A DNA stretch of 64,000 nucleotides from Mesostigma viride (GCA_009746045.1 RPFO01000175.1:541501-605500); one strand, 5' to 3'. Positions 24,501-36,610 are shown, counted from the first letter of the stretch. The notes: a model not told the origin generated them from the letters alone. Numbers and translations are program-made.

Positions 24501-25045
24501 TCCTCCATGGCCTGAATCTGATGGAAGACATCCACATCCAATGTGTCGTGGACAGCTCCATGGAGAGCAGAACAATCAATCAGATGGGGGCACGGGAATC
24601 AGGGCTGTTTTTTCTCACCAACAGGTCAGATTACATGTCCCTCACTTCCTGGTACAGCAGGCTACACCGCAGAAAACCTGGCAGCAGCAACTCAGCTGAA
24701 TGTCGTGCTGTGGTGTCTGCTGCATTGCATGCTCGTTCCCTGCAGCACATGCTCACCTGGCTACAAACCCAGGCAGGCAGCACATGCAATGTCATCTCAC
24801 ATCTCTATACTGACAGCTACTCTGTGATCAGTTTTCTAACCAAGAAATCTGTCTCTGCTGCTGTCCACACTGACCTGGATTGGGTGATCCTCAAACAGGA
24901 GGCCACCTATTTTTCCAGCTGGACTCATGTGGATGATGAGGACAACCCAGCAGACGCTCTAACGAAGCTGCGGGATGCTGCTGGCCAACAGTACCAGCTC
25001 CTCTTTCAGAACATGAACCCTTATGATATCAGAGTCAGTGTTTGA
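21501..25045 (+). other. Inner element pol region (IN, PR, RT, RNase H)
   Basis: Integrase lies first (zinc-binding part about 21720-21840, core about 21890-22180 ending GQGVIERTIRSVK), with a C-terminal barrel-like segment at 22440-22610. A retropepsin-like stretch follows: AIDTQAQVSVIS at about 22990-23030 and a TLLGEPF strand near 23190. RT comes next with the box HGDD at about 24113-24124, and then Copia-type RNase H (VVDSSMESR, SAECRAVVSAA, LYTDSYSVI). Placing protease between integrase and RT departs from the Copia order PR-IN-RT-RH. Confidence 0.8.
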
Positions 25046-25423
25046 ATAAATGACTGGCCATAGCTCAGTACACAACCACCACACCCCCTTACCACAGCGA
25101 TAGCTGCTGGGCGCCATAAAATTCAACACATTTGCTGTGGGGTGTGAGTGCTGGCTAGGTCAGATTTGTATCCATGCATTTGCAGCTTGAGGACACAAGC
25201 TTTGTATCCACTTACTTAATGTGTGCTCCAATAACTGGCCAAACCAGCCAGCTGTGTACACCTTATTTAATGTGCAATATAACACCTGGCCAGAACAGCC
25301 AGCTGTAACCAACCTGGCTCAACCAGCCATGTCTCTTTTGTACCCCTAATCAACTTAAAAACAATAACAATAATGTTGGGGGTGCAGACCTGCATTAAGA
25401 AATAAATAATAAAACAATACTGG

Positions 25424-25906
25424 AGTTAGTCTCCATGCTTTGCTGTAGACTAAGTCTCAAAGGCATTGTGAATACAACGTATGAATAAGCCTTGTAAACC
25501 TACGTTGGTATGTGAATATAAATACCACGTGGGCTATGCAGATAGGAATGCTAGTCAAGTCGCATACGTTTCCCTAGATAGGTACTTTGGGTACTGGGGT
25601 ACGTGACAGATGTCAGTACCCAGTATACGTAGTGTCCTGTCATTGGACGGTACTAGAGTATCCTAGATAGGGACCGTACTGCAGCGTGCATTGATCTGTG
25701 ATCACACGATGCAGTGACTAGACTGCGACCTGTCATCGTGCGGCCTCGGGCCAACGGTCTGCACCCAACGGTCACTGGCGGCGCAGCCAGTGAGAGGAAC
25801 GTTGATAAAGGGTAAACCTATTTTCTAATGAACCAAGCAATTCATTGCTCTCAGCACACAGTGTTCTCAAGCAATATACCACGTCGTTCATTCTCATATT
25901 CTAACT
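25424..25906 (+). repeat. 3' LTR of inner element
   Basis: Same 483-bp sequence as the 5' copy, preceded by an A-rich stretch rather than a classical G-rich polypurine tract and followed by the CAGTT duplication. Confidence 0.9.
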
Positions 25907-25911
25907 CAGTT

Positions 25912-26365
25912 GTATGAGTGTTTCAGCGGCAAGTACGTAGGTGGTAAGCGCCCACGTCAAGGGGACGAGGAGGCCGCTGAACCTGCGGTTAAGTCCATGA
26001 GGGGATCGGGCCACGGGGGCCCAGCGTCCTCGAGAGGGCCTGAGACCTCTTCAAGGGGTCGAGGAAGGTCCAGGAGGGGGCGTGACAGAAGGGCTGGACG
26101 GGGGACACCGCCGAAGTCGGGGCATCCACAGTCCCAGTTTGACTTCAAGAGGGTGGGTGGTCCTCCCAAGGCTGGGCCCAGCAGTGGGACCTCACGGGAC
26201 ATCAGTCAGGTGGAATGTTATTTCTGCCAAGGGAAGGGTCACTTCAGGAATGAGTGTCCCTCGTACCTGAGGCAGGAAGGTCAGAGCAAGCCAGCTCAGG
26301 GTGGCAGCAAGGAGAAGGCTGGTCCATCCCAGGATAAGGGCAAGGGCAAGGCTGCTGATCATTGA
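25912..26365 (+). other. Outer element gag, downstream part with zinc knuckle
   Basis: Continuation of the outer gag beyond the nested element: a basic Arg/Gly-rich stretch (RGRGRSRRGRDRRAGRG), then the CCHC knuckle CYFCQGKGHFRNEC at about 26217-26258 and a Lys/Gly-rich tail. Such arginine/glycine plus knuckle segments bind nucleic acid in Gag. Confidence 0.8.
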
Positions 26366-26493
26366 CTTGAGCCTGCACACATCCCTGAACCCTGGAGGGT
26401 GCCCCCAGGGGTGTGTAATGTAGCTGCTAGTGACGGCAGTGAGGGGCAGCCCCATGCTCTAGTGAAGAGCCTATTGGACACGATGGGGCAAGC

Positions 26494-29400
26494 TTGGTTA
26501 CCACAGAGAGTATGCCAGCTGTAGCTGCAGTGGTTACTCGCCAACGTGCCCGCCATGGCGGTGCTGAGCCTGAGGTAGGACCTGGTGATGTGGACCCAGG
26601 TGGATCTCAGAAGCATTCTGACCGTGCAGGACTGGCACAGGATGGTCAGGATGAGGATAGGGCTGGAGACAGTCTGACAGGCACGACCCTGGTGCCTCCT
26701 GTACATAAGGGATCTGTACATACCTTGAGTGCTAATAATGACAATAAAAGATTTTCTCTCTTGTATGACATTGCCTCAAGGTTGCATACCATGTTTGGCC
26801 ATGCAGCTCAGTCTTTGCAAGTTGCTAGACGGCTGGGAGGAAGTGAGTTGTACTCCATCTGCCAACAGGTTGCTCAAGCTTGCAAGTGCAGGCTAGTTGC
26901 TAGAAAGCCCAAGCAGTCTCATGCCAGGACTCCTATTTTGCAGCCAGGCCATGTGCAGGTAGATATTCAGAGAATCAGGGGTTTGAAGCTGCTGGTGGCA
27001 GTGGACAGATATACCAAGTACAAGACCCTAGAGATCCTGCCTGACATGGAGAAGCCTACATTGATTGCTGCTCTGAAGTTGACAAGGAGCAGGTACCCTG
27101 GGTTGGAGTTGTTGCAGTGTGACATTCAGTTTGAGTGCTGTGAGAACCTGCCAGAGTTTCCAGAGTTGCTGATTACACCCAGGGAGAGCCACGGCCAGCA
27201 AGGGGTGGTGGAGAGAGCCATCCAAGAGATCAAGACTGTGCTGCTGGTGGAGAGGATTCCAAGGACGTCATCTGCCATTGTGACATCTGCATGGCTACGT
27301 TCTGTGGAGGATAGGCTGAACCTCAGGACTCCCATGTTCTTTGGTGACATTGCCATCAATCCTCTTATGCTGCACACCAGGATGCTGCCAGCTGATGCTG
27401 AGCAGGCATGGAAGGAGAAGCTAGAGGCCAAGTTCCTCAAGCTGAGGCAGAAAGACAAGGGCTGGAGTGTCCTAGAACCTAACGTTGGACAACAGGTTGT
27501 TGTGTGGAAGGAACCAAGCTTTCCAGGGAAACGTGGCAGCTGGCATGATGGGGTGGTGACCCGAGTAGAAGCCGCTGGCCATAAGTGCTGGGTGGCCATT
27601 GATGGCTCCCAAGCAGTGCACCGTCTGTCCTGGTCAAAGATCCGTCCCCGGGGAGGTAATCAAGGAGACCTCTTCCAGGTGCCCGTTGGTGTACAAGGCG
27701 GGGGTGACGTGGAGCTTCCTGATCAGGGTGCTACAGCTGTATCGAGCCCTCAGGGTGACCCTGGCCCGGCCCCTGGGGTACCTTCACATACGGTGGTTGG
27801 GCAAGCAGGCGGACAGGCTGCACCTCCGGAACGGCCCGACACCAGGCCTAGGGGTGTGCGTCTATCAGATATTGTACAGGCTTTGCAAAGAGCCAAGAAG
27901 GAGCCTAAGGTGTCCAAGCTTGTCCAGTTGGATGAACCTGAGGTAGCTGCCATGGAGATAGATACCAATGCACAGGTTTCTGTCATGGGACCTCAGCATA
28001 CAGGAGAACTGCTGGTCGGAGAACCAAGTTGCCCCTGGGTGTCTGATTTCAGTGGTAGGACGCATCTAAGGGTGTTGGGAGAGGTTACTGCCCCTGTCAT
28101 GGGTGTGGATGTGACCTTCCTTGTCCTAGAGGACTATGATGGCCCTGTGATTTTGGGTCAGAATTTTCTGGGCAATCCTGGGATTTCTATCAGAGCTACA
28201 GCTCTGAGAAGAGATGGCTGGGGGATGATTCCCCTAGAAAATTTCAGGACAACATTTCCAGTCAGGTGCAGGGCCAAGCCGGTCAAGGGTGTAAAATGGG
28301 ATGAAGGGGAGGTGCCCCCAGCAGCCAGTTTGGTGATTCCAGCTGTGTTGCACCCCAGCAGTATTGGCATAACTCACAGGAGCCTTGCTGCACACTCTCC
28401 TTTGACATATGACCAGCTGGTCCAAGAGATGAGCTCGCCTACTTTGTTTGAGGCTTGGAAGCTCGCCTTCTCCAAGGCATTGGAGGAGTGGTTGCAGTTT
28501 GAGTGTGCTGCACCAACAGACAGACGTCCCCCAGCATCAAGGAAGCTTGCTTTGAGATTTGTGCTGAAGAGGAAGGTTGTGGATGAGGTATCAGTGCCCC
28601 ATGTCAGGCCTGTCCTGAATGAGTATCACGGCACGGGGAGTCTGCCAGGAGAGGAGCTGTACACGCCAGGGATGCTACACGACACATGGAGAATTTTGCT
28701 ATGTCTCTACGTGGGGTTGCTGAACAGGGGAGCAGCTATGTCATCAGTGCTGCTGGACTTCAAGAGGGCATTTTTAAAATCTGATCCAGAAGTGGCCAGG
28801 AGGGTGTGGAAGCAGGATGAGCCTTACTGTGTTGAGGTGCCTGCCATCTGGAAGCTGGAGCTGCATCAACAATTCCTGGTTATTCTGAAGGGCCTGGAAG
28901 GACTCAGGTCGAGCCCAATCATCTGGAGACTCACGCTGCAGGAAGCTCTGATCAGTGAGTGTGGCTTGAGAGTGTCTTCAGTTGATCCCTGTTTGCTGCT
29001 GGCCCAATGGGAGGGTCTGCCAGTGTATGCTAGTTTGCATGGAGATGATCTGCATTTGCTAGCCCCCACGACCTGGCTGAAGAAGTTTATTCCTGTCATC
29101 AGTGGCAAGTTTTCACTGGGCAAGGAGCTGTGGCAGGAGCCCAACAAGCCTGTAGTGTTCTGTGGAATGCAGGCTACCCTGTTCAGGAGGGATGGGGAGT
29201 GGAGTATCAGGCTTCAGGCTGGAGGAGATTATAAACAGACCATTGTGAAGGCCTTGCCAGAGAAGATCACCCAGGCTGCAGGACCTGAGTTGAGAGGCAT
29301 GTGGGCCTGGTTTGCCAGCATCTGTGGTCCGTCTTTGATGGTCCATAGCAGAATGCCTGATGAGGTGCTTGAGGATGAGAAGCCTCGAGTCATAGCCCGA

Positions 29401-29954
29401 TTGGTGGAGAGTACCCCTGATCTGATTTTGTCTGGGATTGACTTTGCCCAGCCTATCACCTTGGAGATCTTTGTTGACAGTTCCATGGATGCTCGCCAGG
29501 TTACCAAGGTCAGGGGGAGATCTGCTGCTCTGTTTGCTTTTTATCAGAGCAGGGCAAGTTTGTTCAGCTGGTACAGCAGACTGCAGAAGAGGGTCTGTAT
29601 CAGTTCAGATGTGGCAGAATGCAGGGCCATATGCGAGGGGATCCAGTCCAGCTGTACATAAAGGAGTTAATGCTGGAGCTGGCTTCAGTTACCCCTTGGA
29701 CCTTGCAGATGGAGACGTTGTTGCTAACAGACAGCATGGGTATGGTCCAGTTTGTTCACAAGCAGCTGGCCAGAAGCCGGGACCTGGATTATTTGTTGCT
29801 GAAGGAGTTGGCCAGTTTGGTTGACTTGAAGCATATCCCTGGCGAGGAGAACCCTGCTGATGCATTGACAAAGCTGCCACACAAGGCCCCAGCCCAGTAC
29901 AATGTACTGAGGAAGCTCATGAATGCTGACTGTCAAGTCGGTCTATCTGTCTAA
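26494..29954 (+). other. Outer element pol region (IN, PR, RT, RNase H)
   Basis: One long open stretch shows the domains in order. Integrase: zinc-binding head near 26770-26910 and acidic core at VDIQ, QCDIQF and GVVERAIQEIK; the second Asp and the Glu are about 29 residues apart, shorter than the usual 35. Then a C-terminal segment with GQQVVVWKEPSF. Protease-like: AMEIDTNAQVSVMG (27955-27990) and VILGQNFL (about 28150). RT: LLDFKRAFLKSDP, then HGDD at about 29038-29049. RNase H: FVDSSMDARQ, AECRAICEG and a final tether PADALTKLP. The Pol polyprotein would copy and integrate the element. Confidence 0.85.
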
Positions 29955-30701
29955 AAGCTGAGAGCTGGGTGCTTAAGTCTCTGGATATCAGGCTGGGAGC
30001 TTGATTGTACATAATCCTGAGCACACCTTGAGGGGTGAGACATGTCTCTGGTGTGGGAATGTCTGACATTGTCTCTGATGGAGAGATGTCTATCTGGGGT
30101 TTTCATCTCAGTCTGAGGTTTCCCCAGATCTGTGGTTTGTGGGCGGGGTTCGATTCCCTGGTGCCGTCTTAAGGCGGAGTTTCACGGACTGGCTGACCCA
30201 TCCACCATGCTGGTGAGGTGGCGACAGGTCCCCTGATTTTCCACGGTTGGAACGAGTATAGGAGCTTGTGTTTTGCATGTGCTTCGCGTAGATGTTGTGT
30301 CTGGTTCGATAAGGGGCAGCAGACCGGCGCCGACTCCCGTCTGGGGGTCAGCAATGTTTTCTGATGAGCTGTTGTGGGTGATCTGTGGGGTTTCGCCTAA
30401 GGTCCTGAAGGTTGTACATACTTCTCAAGTTCTTAGCTGAACACCTATGGGCTGCCACAGTTGGCCAACCTCTTGTACATGGGTAACACAACGAGCCTCC
30501 CGTGAAGGGATAGGGACTCATTGTAATTTGTTTGTGCTCCTGAACCAGTATGGGTGCTATGTACATATAATAAGGAATCCAAGCTGACTGTCATGCCCAG
30601 CGGGTTGTGACTTGTAGTCGGGGAGGATGTCCAGTACCCATTGTGTGTGTTTGTATGTAGACTTGTGTGAGCTGCTACAGCTCAAGAAAAGAAAGGATTG
30701 G
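29955..30701 (+). other. 3' untranslated stretch of outer element
   Basis: No open frame of note. It ends in a purine-rich stretch (AAGAAAAGAAAGGATTGG) next to the 3' LTR, which could be the polypurine tract. Confidence 0.6.
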
Positions 30702-31398
30702 AGTTAACGCCAAGCGCATTGGCGTGATCCTGATTCGGCATATCTCTGCGATTCCAGCGGCACCGGAACGAGTTCATTCCGACAAGTATCAAGAAAGTTA
30801 TGGCGTTCCGACTTCCCGGTCGCGCGCGAGCGCGAGCCGGCTGTTCTTCTAAGTCGGACGTGAATATTTGCCGACGACATATGGGGTCGACAGTAATTCC
30901 TGGGCTGACAGGAATTAGGTGCTGAACCTACGACGGTATTGGATTAATACGTCGTACGCAGGAAATAGGAACCTTAACCTGTGGTCTGTTGGTACCGCAG
31001 GCTTAGTCCTGGACTTCTAGGTGCAGATGCAATAGTCACTGTGGACTGTGCTCTGTGGTCACTGTGCCTGTATGGCAGACCTACTGTATAGGAACTGGGC
31101 GCTGTACAGGTAGTGAATACTGTACCGGGAGTGTTATTACTGAGCAGGCCTCTAGGCTGCTCAGGACTAGCAAGCACAGTGCACAAGTATATAAAGAATA
31201 GACCAGTGCCATTTGGGCAGATCTCTTGCGAGCCCGCCTCACGTGTGTTGCCTTGACTTGGCAAACTCGTGTACAAGCACTCACGTGCCCGAGTGCTGTA
31301 AGCCTATACAATTTAACAAAGCTCCGTTTCCAACCATATTCACACATTGCTGCATTGCAACCATATCCTTACATATTGCGTTCATAAAAACGTTAACT
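30702..31398 (+). repeat. 3' LTR of outer element
   Basis: 697 bp, AGTTAACGCC...CGTTAACT, about eight differences from the 5' LTR, followed by the CAATG target duplication at 31399-31403. Confidence 0.88.
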
Positions 31399-31403
31399 CA
31401 ATG

Positions 31404-33640
31404 TTTCCCTCTTTTACCTCGCCTGCCCATGCCCGCGATTCGAGCTTTCTTGGGTCAATTCTGTGCAGTTCTCAGAATTCGATCCCACCAACAATTCAGC
31501 CGCCCATAGTCCGTAAACTGGGTGCTACAGCACCCAGTTTTGGTACCCGTCACATTTCGCGAAATTCCGGGAGCGCCGCGCCAGATGTGACGGCAGCAAG
31601 TGGTCCAACGTGTCCAGGAACTCGTGAGCATTCAGAAAAAGTATAGGGTCGGGGGGGTAATTCGCCATAGCCTGTAAAATATAGCCCAGGAAAGGAAATT
31701 ATCACGTGACTTTGGCGGGAAATATTCACTCGCGCGCGCGTAACGAGATATGGCTGCAAACGTGCCGTTAGCAAGGAAATTTTGCGTCTCACGGCTAGAA
31801 ACGGTTCAGAATGTTGCTCAGAATGGTGATGCGTGATTTTCGTAAGTCAGGCATGGCCAGATTTTCAGGATTGGGAAAATACAGGTGGGAAAATACTGCC
31901 TTCTTGGTCGTCAGTGCCAGATGGGCCATAGCGTATCGCCTTTCGATTTTCTTCTTATGGCCGGGCAGTCTGCGCCAGCCCGAGCATCCTGTTTATTACG
32001 GGACATCCGCTGCACCATTTCCTGGGCCTGCGGATGCGTTTATAGGCCATCTATGCACGGAACATCAACCTGGTAATCATGGCAGATGCATGCATGATGC
32101 GGATATGGCGGCCTATGCCTGTATAGCATTAGTATGTATGAGATATGAGGGTCCTGGCCAGCAGAATCCGGAAAGGTCGTGATCGAGCCAGGTACGGCCA
32201 CGTTTTTGCGTGTTGTTTGCAGCGGAATACGTCTTCCATCCATTACATTTCACGAGTTTACTAGTGCACCGTTCAGCAAGCTTCCATACCTGCTGTAGAG
32301 GGTGGTATTAGCCCTGAAAGTGCCCAGTTTGTGGCATGTCTTTGGAGTATATCATTCCGTTAGTGCAGGTAGGCAACGTGTTTGTATTCCAGCACTTTTG
32401 GCTGTCTTTTGTTGCTTGTTATATACTGCATATTTGTGTTGCATGCCATAAAGACCTGTTTACAAGCGCGTATTGACGCATACCCATGTGTCAATATGAG
32501 CGTGGTGCCATGGTCAGAATGCATTTCTGAGTGCACCCTGTCAGAAATTTTCATTTAATTCCTTGGTCGTCAAGACTGATTGAGACAACTGATAGACAGT
32601 TTATTCATTGCATATTTAGGTTACGGACTGCCACCGTTTCACCGCCAAAGCCATGGTGCGGTTCCCGGGTGGGGACCATAGCATCCATAGCCACACTGGG
32701 CTCGGACTGCAAGGTAAGTGCAACGTAGGTGTGTCACTTCCTTATCAAGGCACATTGGGGCAGCGGTGCACGTTCTAGAATATTCTGCACAAGTTGCCAG
32801 CTGTCGATTATACAATTGACGACTAGGAGAACGCCAGATGTCAAGCAACTAACACGGCATACAATGCATCTAGAACTGGATTCAGTCATACGAAATATCC
32901 AACACGGAATATTTGGCCGAGGATAGTACCGTCGGCACCTAAGGTACGCAAAGTATTGTGCCGGAATTACAACTTCGGCACTACATAACTTTTGCTATAC
33001 TGCACTATATTCAGTGCTATAAGTTGTGCCGGAAAGCTCACGGCGGGCCCTACCAAGCCTATTTAATTATCGGCCAGAAAGACGGCAGGCGGGTGCGATT
33101 GTTAGGGACGCAACCCTAATACCTCCGTTTACAACATGATGGCCAGACACTACAAATGTAAACAGGCAGTTGGGCACACAGGGTGAAATTAACCTCTGAC
33201 ACCCCCCTTGCACAATGCCTAAAGTGAAGACACTACGCAGGTAGGGCAAACAGTCTCTCCCCCCTCAATTCAGGCAAGGGCCTAAAAGCTAGGTAGGGCA
33301 GCCAGGTATAAACATACTCTGACACACCCCCCTTGGTTGGGGACCCCTGGACTATCAATTGAAATTATCCAATCATTAAAATGATGTTTGAAACCCTGCC
33401 CTGGATTATAGGGGTAGGTTCACTTTTTCTTGCCTGAAAAAGATCGTCTTTTAGACAACTTTGACAGCTAATATCTTCCAAACTACTTGCTGGACTCAAG
33501 ATGTTATTGCATATTCTGAAAGCCCTTAAAGTGTAAATATTCCTGGCACCTGGGTTGAGGGTATTTGGAGTTGTAGGCTATGAGTTATGATTTTTTTCAT
33601 TTTCAGGGGTCAAAAAGTGCCAAAAAAGGCCTAGCGGACC
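31404..33640. other. Non-coding spacer
   Basis: About 2.2 kb without a recognisable gene. A small hairpin AACTGGGTGCTACAGCACCCAGTT lies near 31517-31540 and a (CG)n-rich stretch near 31730. Short open frames (for example 31811-32182) have no domain signature and no codon bias I can see. Confidence 0.5.
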
Positions 33641-33647
33641 ATGGCTA

Positions 33648-34719
33648 TTGAGTGATGTCCGACTGGCACGATGGAGAGGCCTCCATCAAATTGGCGAGCT
33701 CACCAGTGGCCCACATGTACCGCCGAGACCTGCATCTCGAGCTCCTCGACCCTTACGCTGCAACTGTCACCATGCGAGACACTCTGAGACTCTCGGCATA
33801 ATTTTTCCCATGCAATATCATGCCCTCGATTCGCAGCAAGGCCCGTCTCCTCCAATGTGGCCGACTGCGGACTGTGCCGTAGCAGGAAATCATTGTCCGG
33901 GTGATGGCAGGCAGTGCCTACCCATCCCACCGCACACACCACGTCCAGCAATCTTTCCTCTGAATCCGCCGCTGCTGGGCCCCGGGCTACTGGGCACCTA
34001 CATTTCCTCAAGCGCTCCATCGCCTCCTCCATGGTGCCTCGCTCCCTGCGGCCCCTCCGCCACGCCGGATATCCATGGCAATCAAGGTCTTCATCACACC
34101 CCCTACCGGCTACCATGCCCCATACCGGCCATGAGCCCTTGCTGCACCACACGAAGAGTGCGACCCTGCTGAATTAAGTCAAGTACACGGCAGGACTAGG
34201 AACCCCCCGAACTTACATCAGGGTCTCCAATGGCCTTGGCGTCACATCTTTGCGAACGTTGTCACTGCATGTTGGCAGTTGCCAGTTGCTGTTGGTGTTG
34301 CATGGTGAGGTTTGCAGATGTTATAGGAACAGCCGGTACAATGTTGCTTTGCATGCAGTTACTCTTGCATTTTGTGTGTCCATGTGCCTCCAACCGTCCC
34401 GCCACAATATGCTAGCACCCTCCACCCCGCTAACCCCACTCGCCCCACTCCCCTGCCCGTGTTCCATATGTACCCACCCCACCCACAAATATACATTACA
34501 GACATCCACATGCCGCTATCCATCCCTCCATGACTACGGACCACTCTCGATCGCCCCCACACTAAGGTCCCCCACAACAACGTAACACCGCCCTCCTCCC
34601 CAAACCATACGCTGCCCTCCTCCCCAAACCATACGCTGACCCACCCGACCATCCACCTTGAGTCCCCCTAACCAACCTATGTGACTACCACCCCTCCGTA
34701 TTACCTCCACCACCTTCCA
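33648..34719. other. C-rich spacer, no assignable gene
   Basis: Overlapping open frames exist on both strands at 33648-34172, but neither product resembles a family I know and both look compositional (Pro-rich one way, Arg/Gly-rich the other). From 34430 the plus strand is strongly C-rich with a short tandem duplication (CTCCCCAAACCATACGCTG, twice, about 34590-34640). Confidence 0.45.
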
Positions 34720-35502
34720 TTACAATTCGTTCAAGTGGCCCGCCGGAGCGGCTGTACAATTTTTCCCAGTGAGCGCGCTGCCAAGTGTACTTGTGGGCAA
34801 ATTTTTAGGTGCCCCGTCACTTCGAGGTACTAAAAATTAGGCTACGGTACGAATTCAGCGAATTTCAGCGAATTTTCAGTCGAACCAAAGGAAGTGACGC
34901 CAACTACCAAAAAGTTCCCGTTACGAATTTTCAGCCCAACACTCGCGCAAAATGAAGTGACGGCAACTACCAAAAAGTTTCCGTTACGAATTTTCACTCC
35001 CACACGTTTGCACAAGAGGAAGTGATGGCAACTACCAAAAAATTTCCGTTACGAATTTTCAGTCCCACACTTCGCGCAAATTTTAGTAGGGCTGCACGCA
35101 AGCTACCTTTCAAAATTTTGCGGTAGTATGGAACGCATTTCATTCGTCTGGAGGAACGCTGCCCGCCAACTACCCCCGTTCAGAAAAATCCGCTGAAATT
35201 TACTTGAGATTTGGAAATCTGAACGTCCGCGCAAATTTTAGTAGGGCTGCACGCAAGCCACCTTTCAAAATTTTGCGCAAGTATGGAACGCAATTCATTC
35301 GTCCGGAGGAATGCTGCTCGTCAACTGCCCCCGTTCAGAAAGTTGCGCCGAACTTTACTTGAGATTTGGAAATCTGAACGTGCGGTTGGAGTTTCGCGGG
35401 GAAACCCAAGTTCCCCAGTAATTCACCAATGACGCGCTTCGAACACTTGCCCGCGAAAACCTAAGCAGCCGCTCCGGCTGGCCACTTAAACGAAACTTGA
35501 TG
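34720..35502 (+). mobile_element. 783-bp MITE-like element, copy 1
   Basis: Ends TTACAATTCGTTCAAGTGG and, reversed, CATCAAGTTTCGTTTAAGTGG, sharing a further GCCGGAGCGGCTG, so the terminal inverted repeats are about 35 bp. Inside are three imperfect copies of about 70 bp (core GGCAACTACCAAAAAGTTTC) and two copies of about 170 bp (core TTTTAGTAGGGCTGCACGC). There is no coding capacity. A second copy in inverse orientation lies at 39384-40167. Confidence 0.85.
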
Positions 35503-36234
35503 CACACCAACATCGCAAACCCCCCACTAAACCACCCTACCGCCCCACAACGAGGTTCGATCCCCTACACCACTGCACCCCCTCCGGGGCAACCAACCAA
35601 TTGTCCGCTCAACCAGAACTAACACTGCTGCACCAGTCGCCCACCGACAAGCCCGCCTACGTACCATACTGTAGTAGGCAAGCCACCAACGCAACCCAAG
35701 CATCCCCACCCCTTACACGAACCTGTGACCCACGCACGAGCGAACCACATTGACAACTGCGTCCCACAACTACTACATAATCAACCCCTAACAATGTCCC
35801 CCATGACACCTGCCAAAAGGGGGGGGGGTGTTCCCCCCCCCCCCCCCCCCCCCCCCAAATGAACCACACACACAACAATACCTCGGACCGGTATTGTAAT
35901 CTAGCGACGCACCGGCTGTGACCGACCTGACTGACCACGACCACAAGCCACCAACCAGACCCACGCCCCCACCGACCCACCTCCACACGTCCAGGTACAT
36001 ACATCCTGCACCAAGCACTCGAGGAGACTACTGCCGTTCCGCGTTGCGGTTCCCGGCCAGGCGGAGGTCGGGGGCCACGTCGATGTGCATCCGGGAAGTA
36101 TCCATGCTGTATCTGGTAAATTGTCGGCTCTCCCATCTATGCCACTCCATCGAGGCTACTTGGCATGCGATCGATTGCTAGGATACATCTTGTTGTGACC
36201 TCACGCATAGGTATCCGATGATGCAACCGTCCAT
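35503..36234. other. C-rich spacer with facing poly-G and poly-C runs
   Basis: No gene recognised. At about 35818-35856 a run of ten G is followed by TGTT and about 25 C, which could fold into a homopolymer hairpin and is a likely sequencing or polymerase slippage site. Confidence 0.55.
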
Positions 36235-36257
36235 GTCCCAGTGCCCCGATAGTACCA

Positions 36258-36346
36258 CCGATACTAAATATATCCGGCCCTCGGCCACTATAGATTCTCT
36301 GCTGCCCTTGGGCGGCGTGGGACACAACAACAACAACAACAACAGT
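36258..36346 (+). repeat. (CAA)n-tailed short repeat, plus-strand copy
   Basis: Reads CCGATACTAAATATATCCGG, then CTATAGATTCTCTGCTGCCC, GGCGGCGTGGGACACAACAA and a (CAA)n tail, closely matching the minus-strand copy at 15764-15868. A third, shorter copy with a degenerate (AACT)n tail is at 37588-37641. Confidence 0.7.
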
Positions 36347-36610
36347 ACAGGCAGCCGCACAACCTGGGAGCCAGGCGCGGCGCTTCTAATGGTCATACGG
36401 GAGCTTAGGGGAGCTTGGCGGTTTATTTCGCAGGCAGTGGTATACGCCAGGCCAAGGTGGTGTTGGTCTTTTGTGTTCGCCGCTGGCAGTTGCCAGCCTC
36501 AGCACGCTAAAGTTTCTCACCCCACGCCTTATGGTAGCACATTTCACCTCCGTCGAGGGGCGGTCTAAACACCACCTCACGGTGGGCGGGGGTGGGCTAC
36601 GCACCCCATA

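Larger units (their letters stand above)
19242..25906 (+). mobile_element. Inner AGTTA-LTR element nested in outer gag
   Basis: LTRs at 19242-19724 and 25424-25906 (483 bp each) look identical by eye and run AGTTAGTC...TTCTAACT. The target duplication CAGTT lies at 19237-19241 and 25907-25911. Internal order is gag with zinc knuckle, integrase, retropepsin-like protease, RT and RNase H, as in its host. Identical LTRs mean a very recent insertion, yet pol is spread over several frames (about four breaks). For so young a copy this may partly reflect assembly errors or programmed shifts. Confidence 0.9.
16695..31398 (+). mobile_element. Copia-related LTR element with unusual order, outer copy (AGTTA-LTR family)
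   Basis: LTRs at 16695-17392 and 30702-31398 begin AGTTAACG and end CGTTAACT and are flanked by the 5-bp target duplication CAATG (16690-16694, 31399-31403). The internal region holds gag, then integrase, a retropepsin-like protease, RT and RNase H. The gag is split by a nested relative at 19242-25906. The LTRs differ at about eight of 698 positions, so the copy is fairly young but older than its guest. Most of pol stays open; the element is broken by the insertion and by about two further breaks. Confidence 0.9.

Noticed and set aside
33648-34172. Possible genes on both strands (174 aa plus, 150 aa minus)
   Set aside because: No recognisable family, no splice or start context favouring one strand, and biased composition; left as unassigned spacer.
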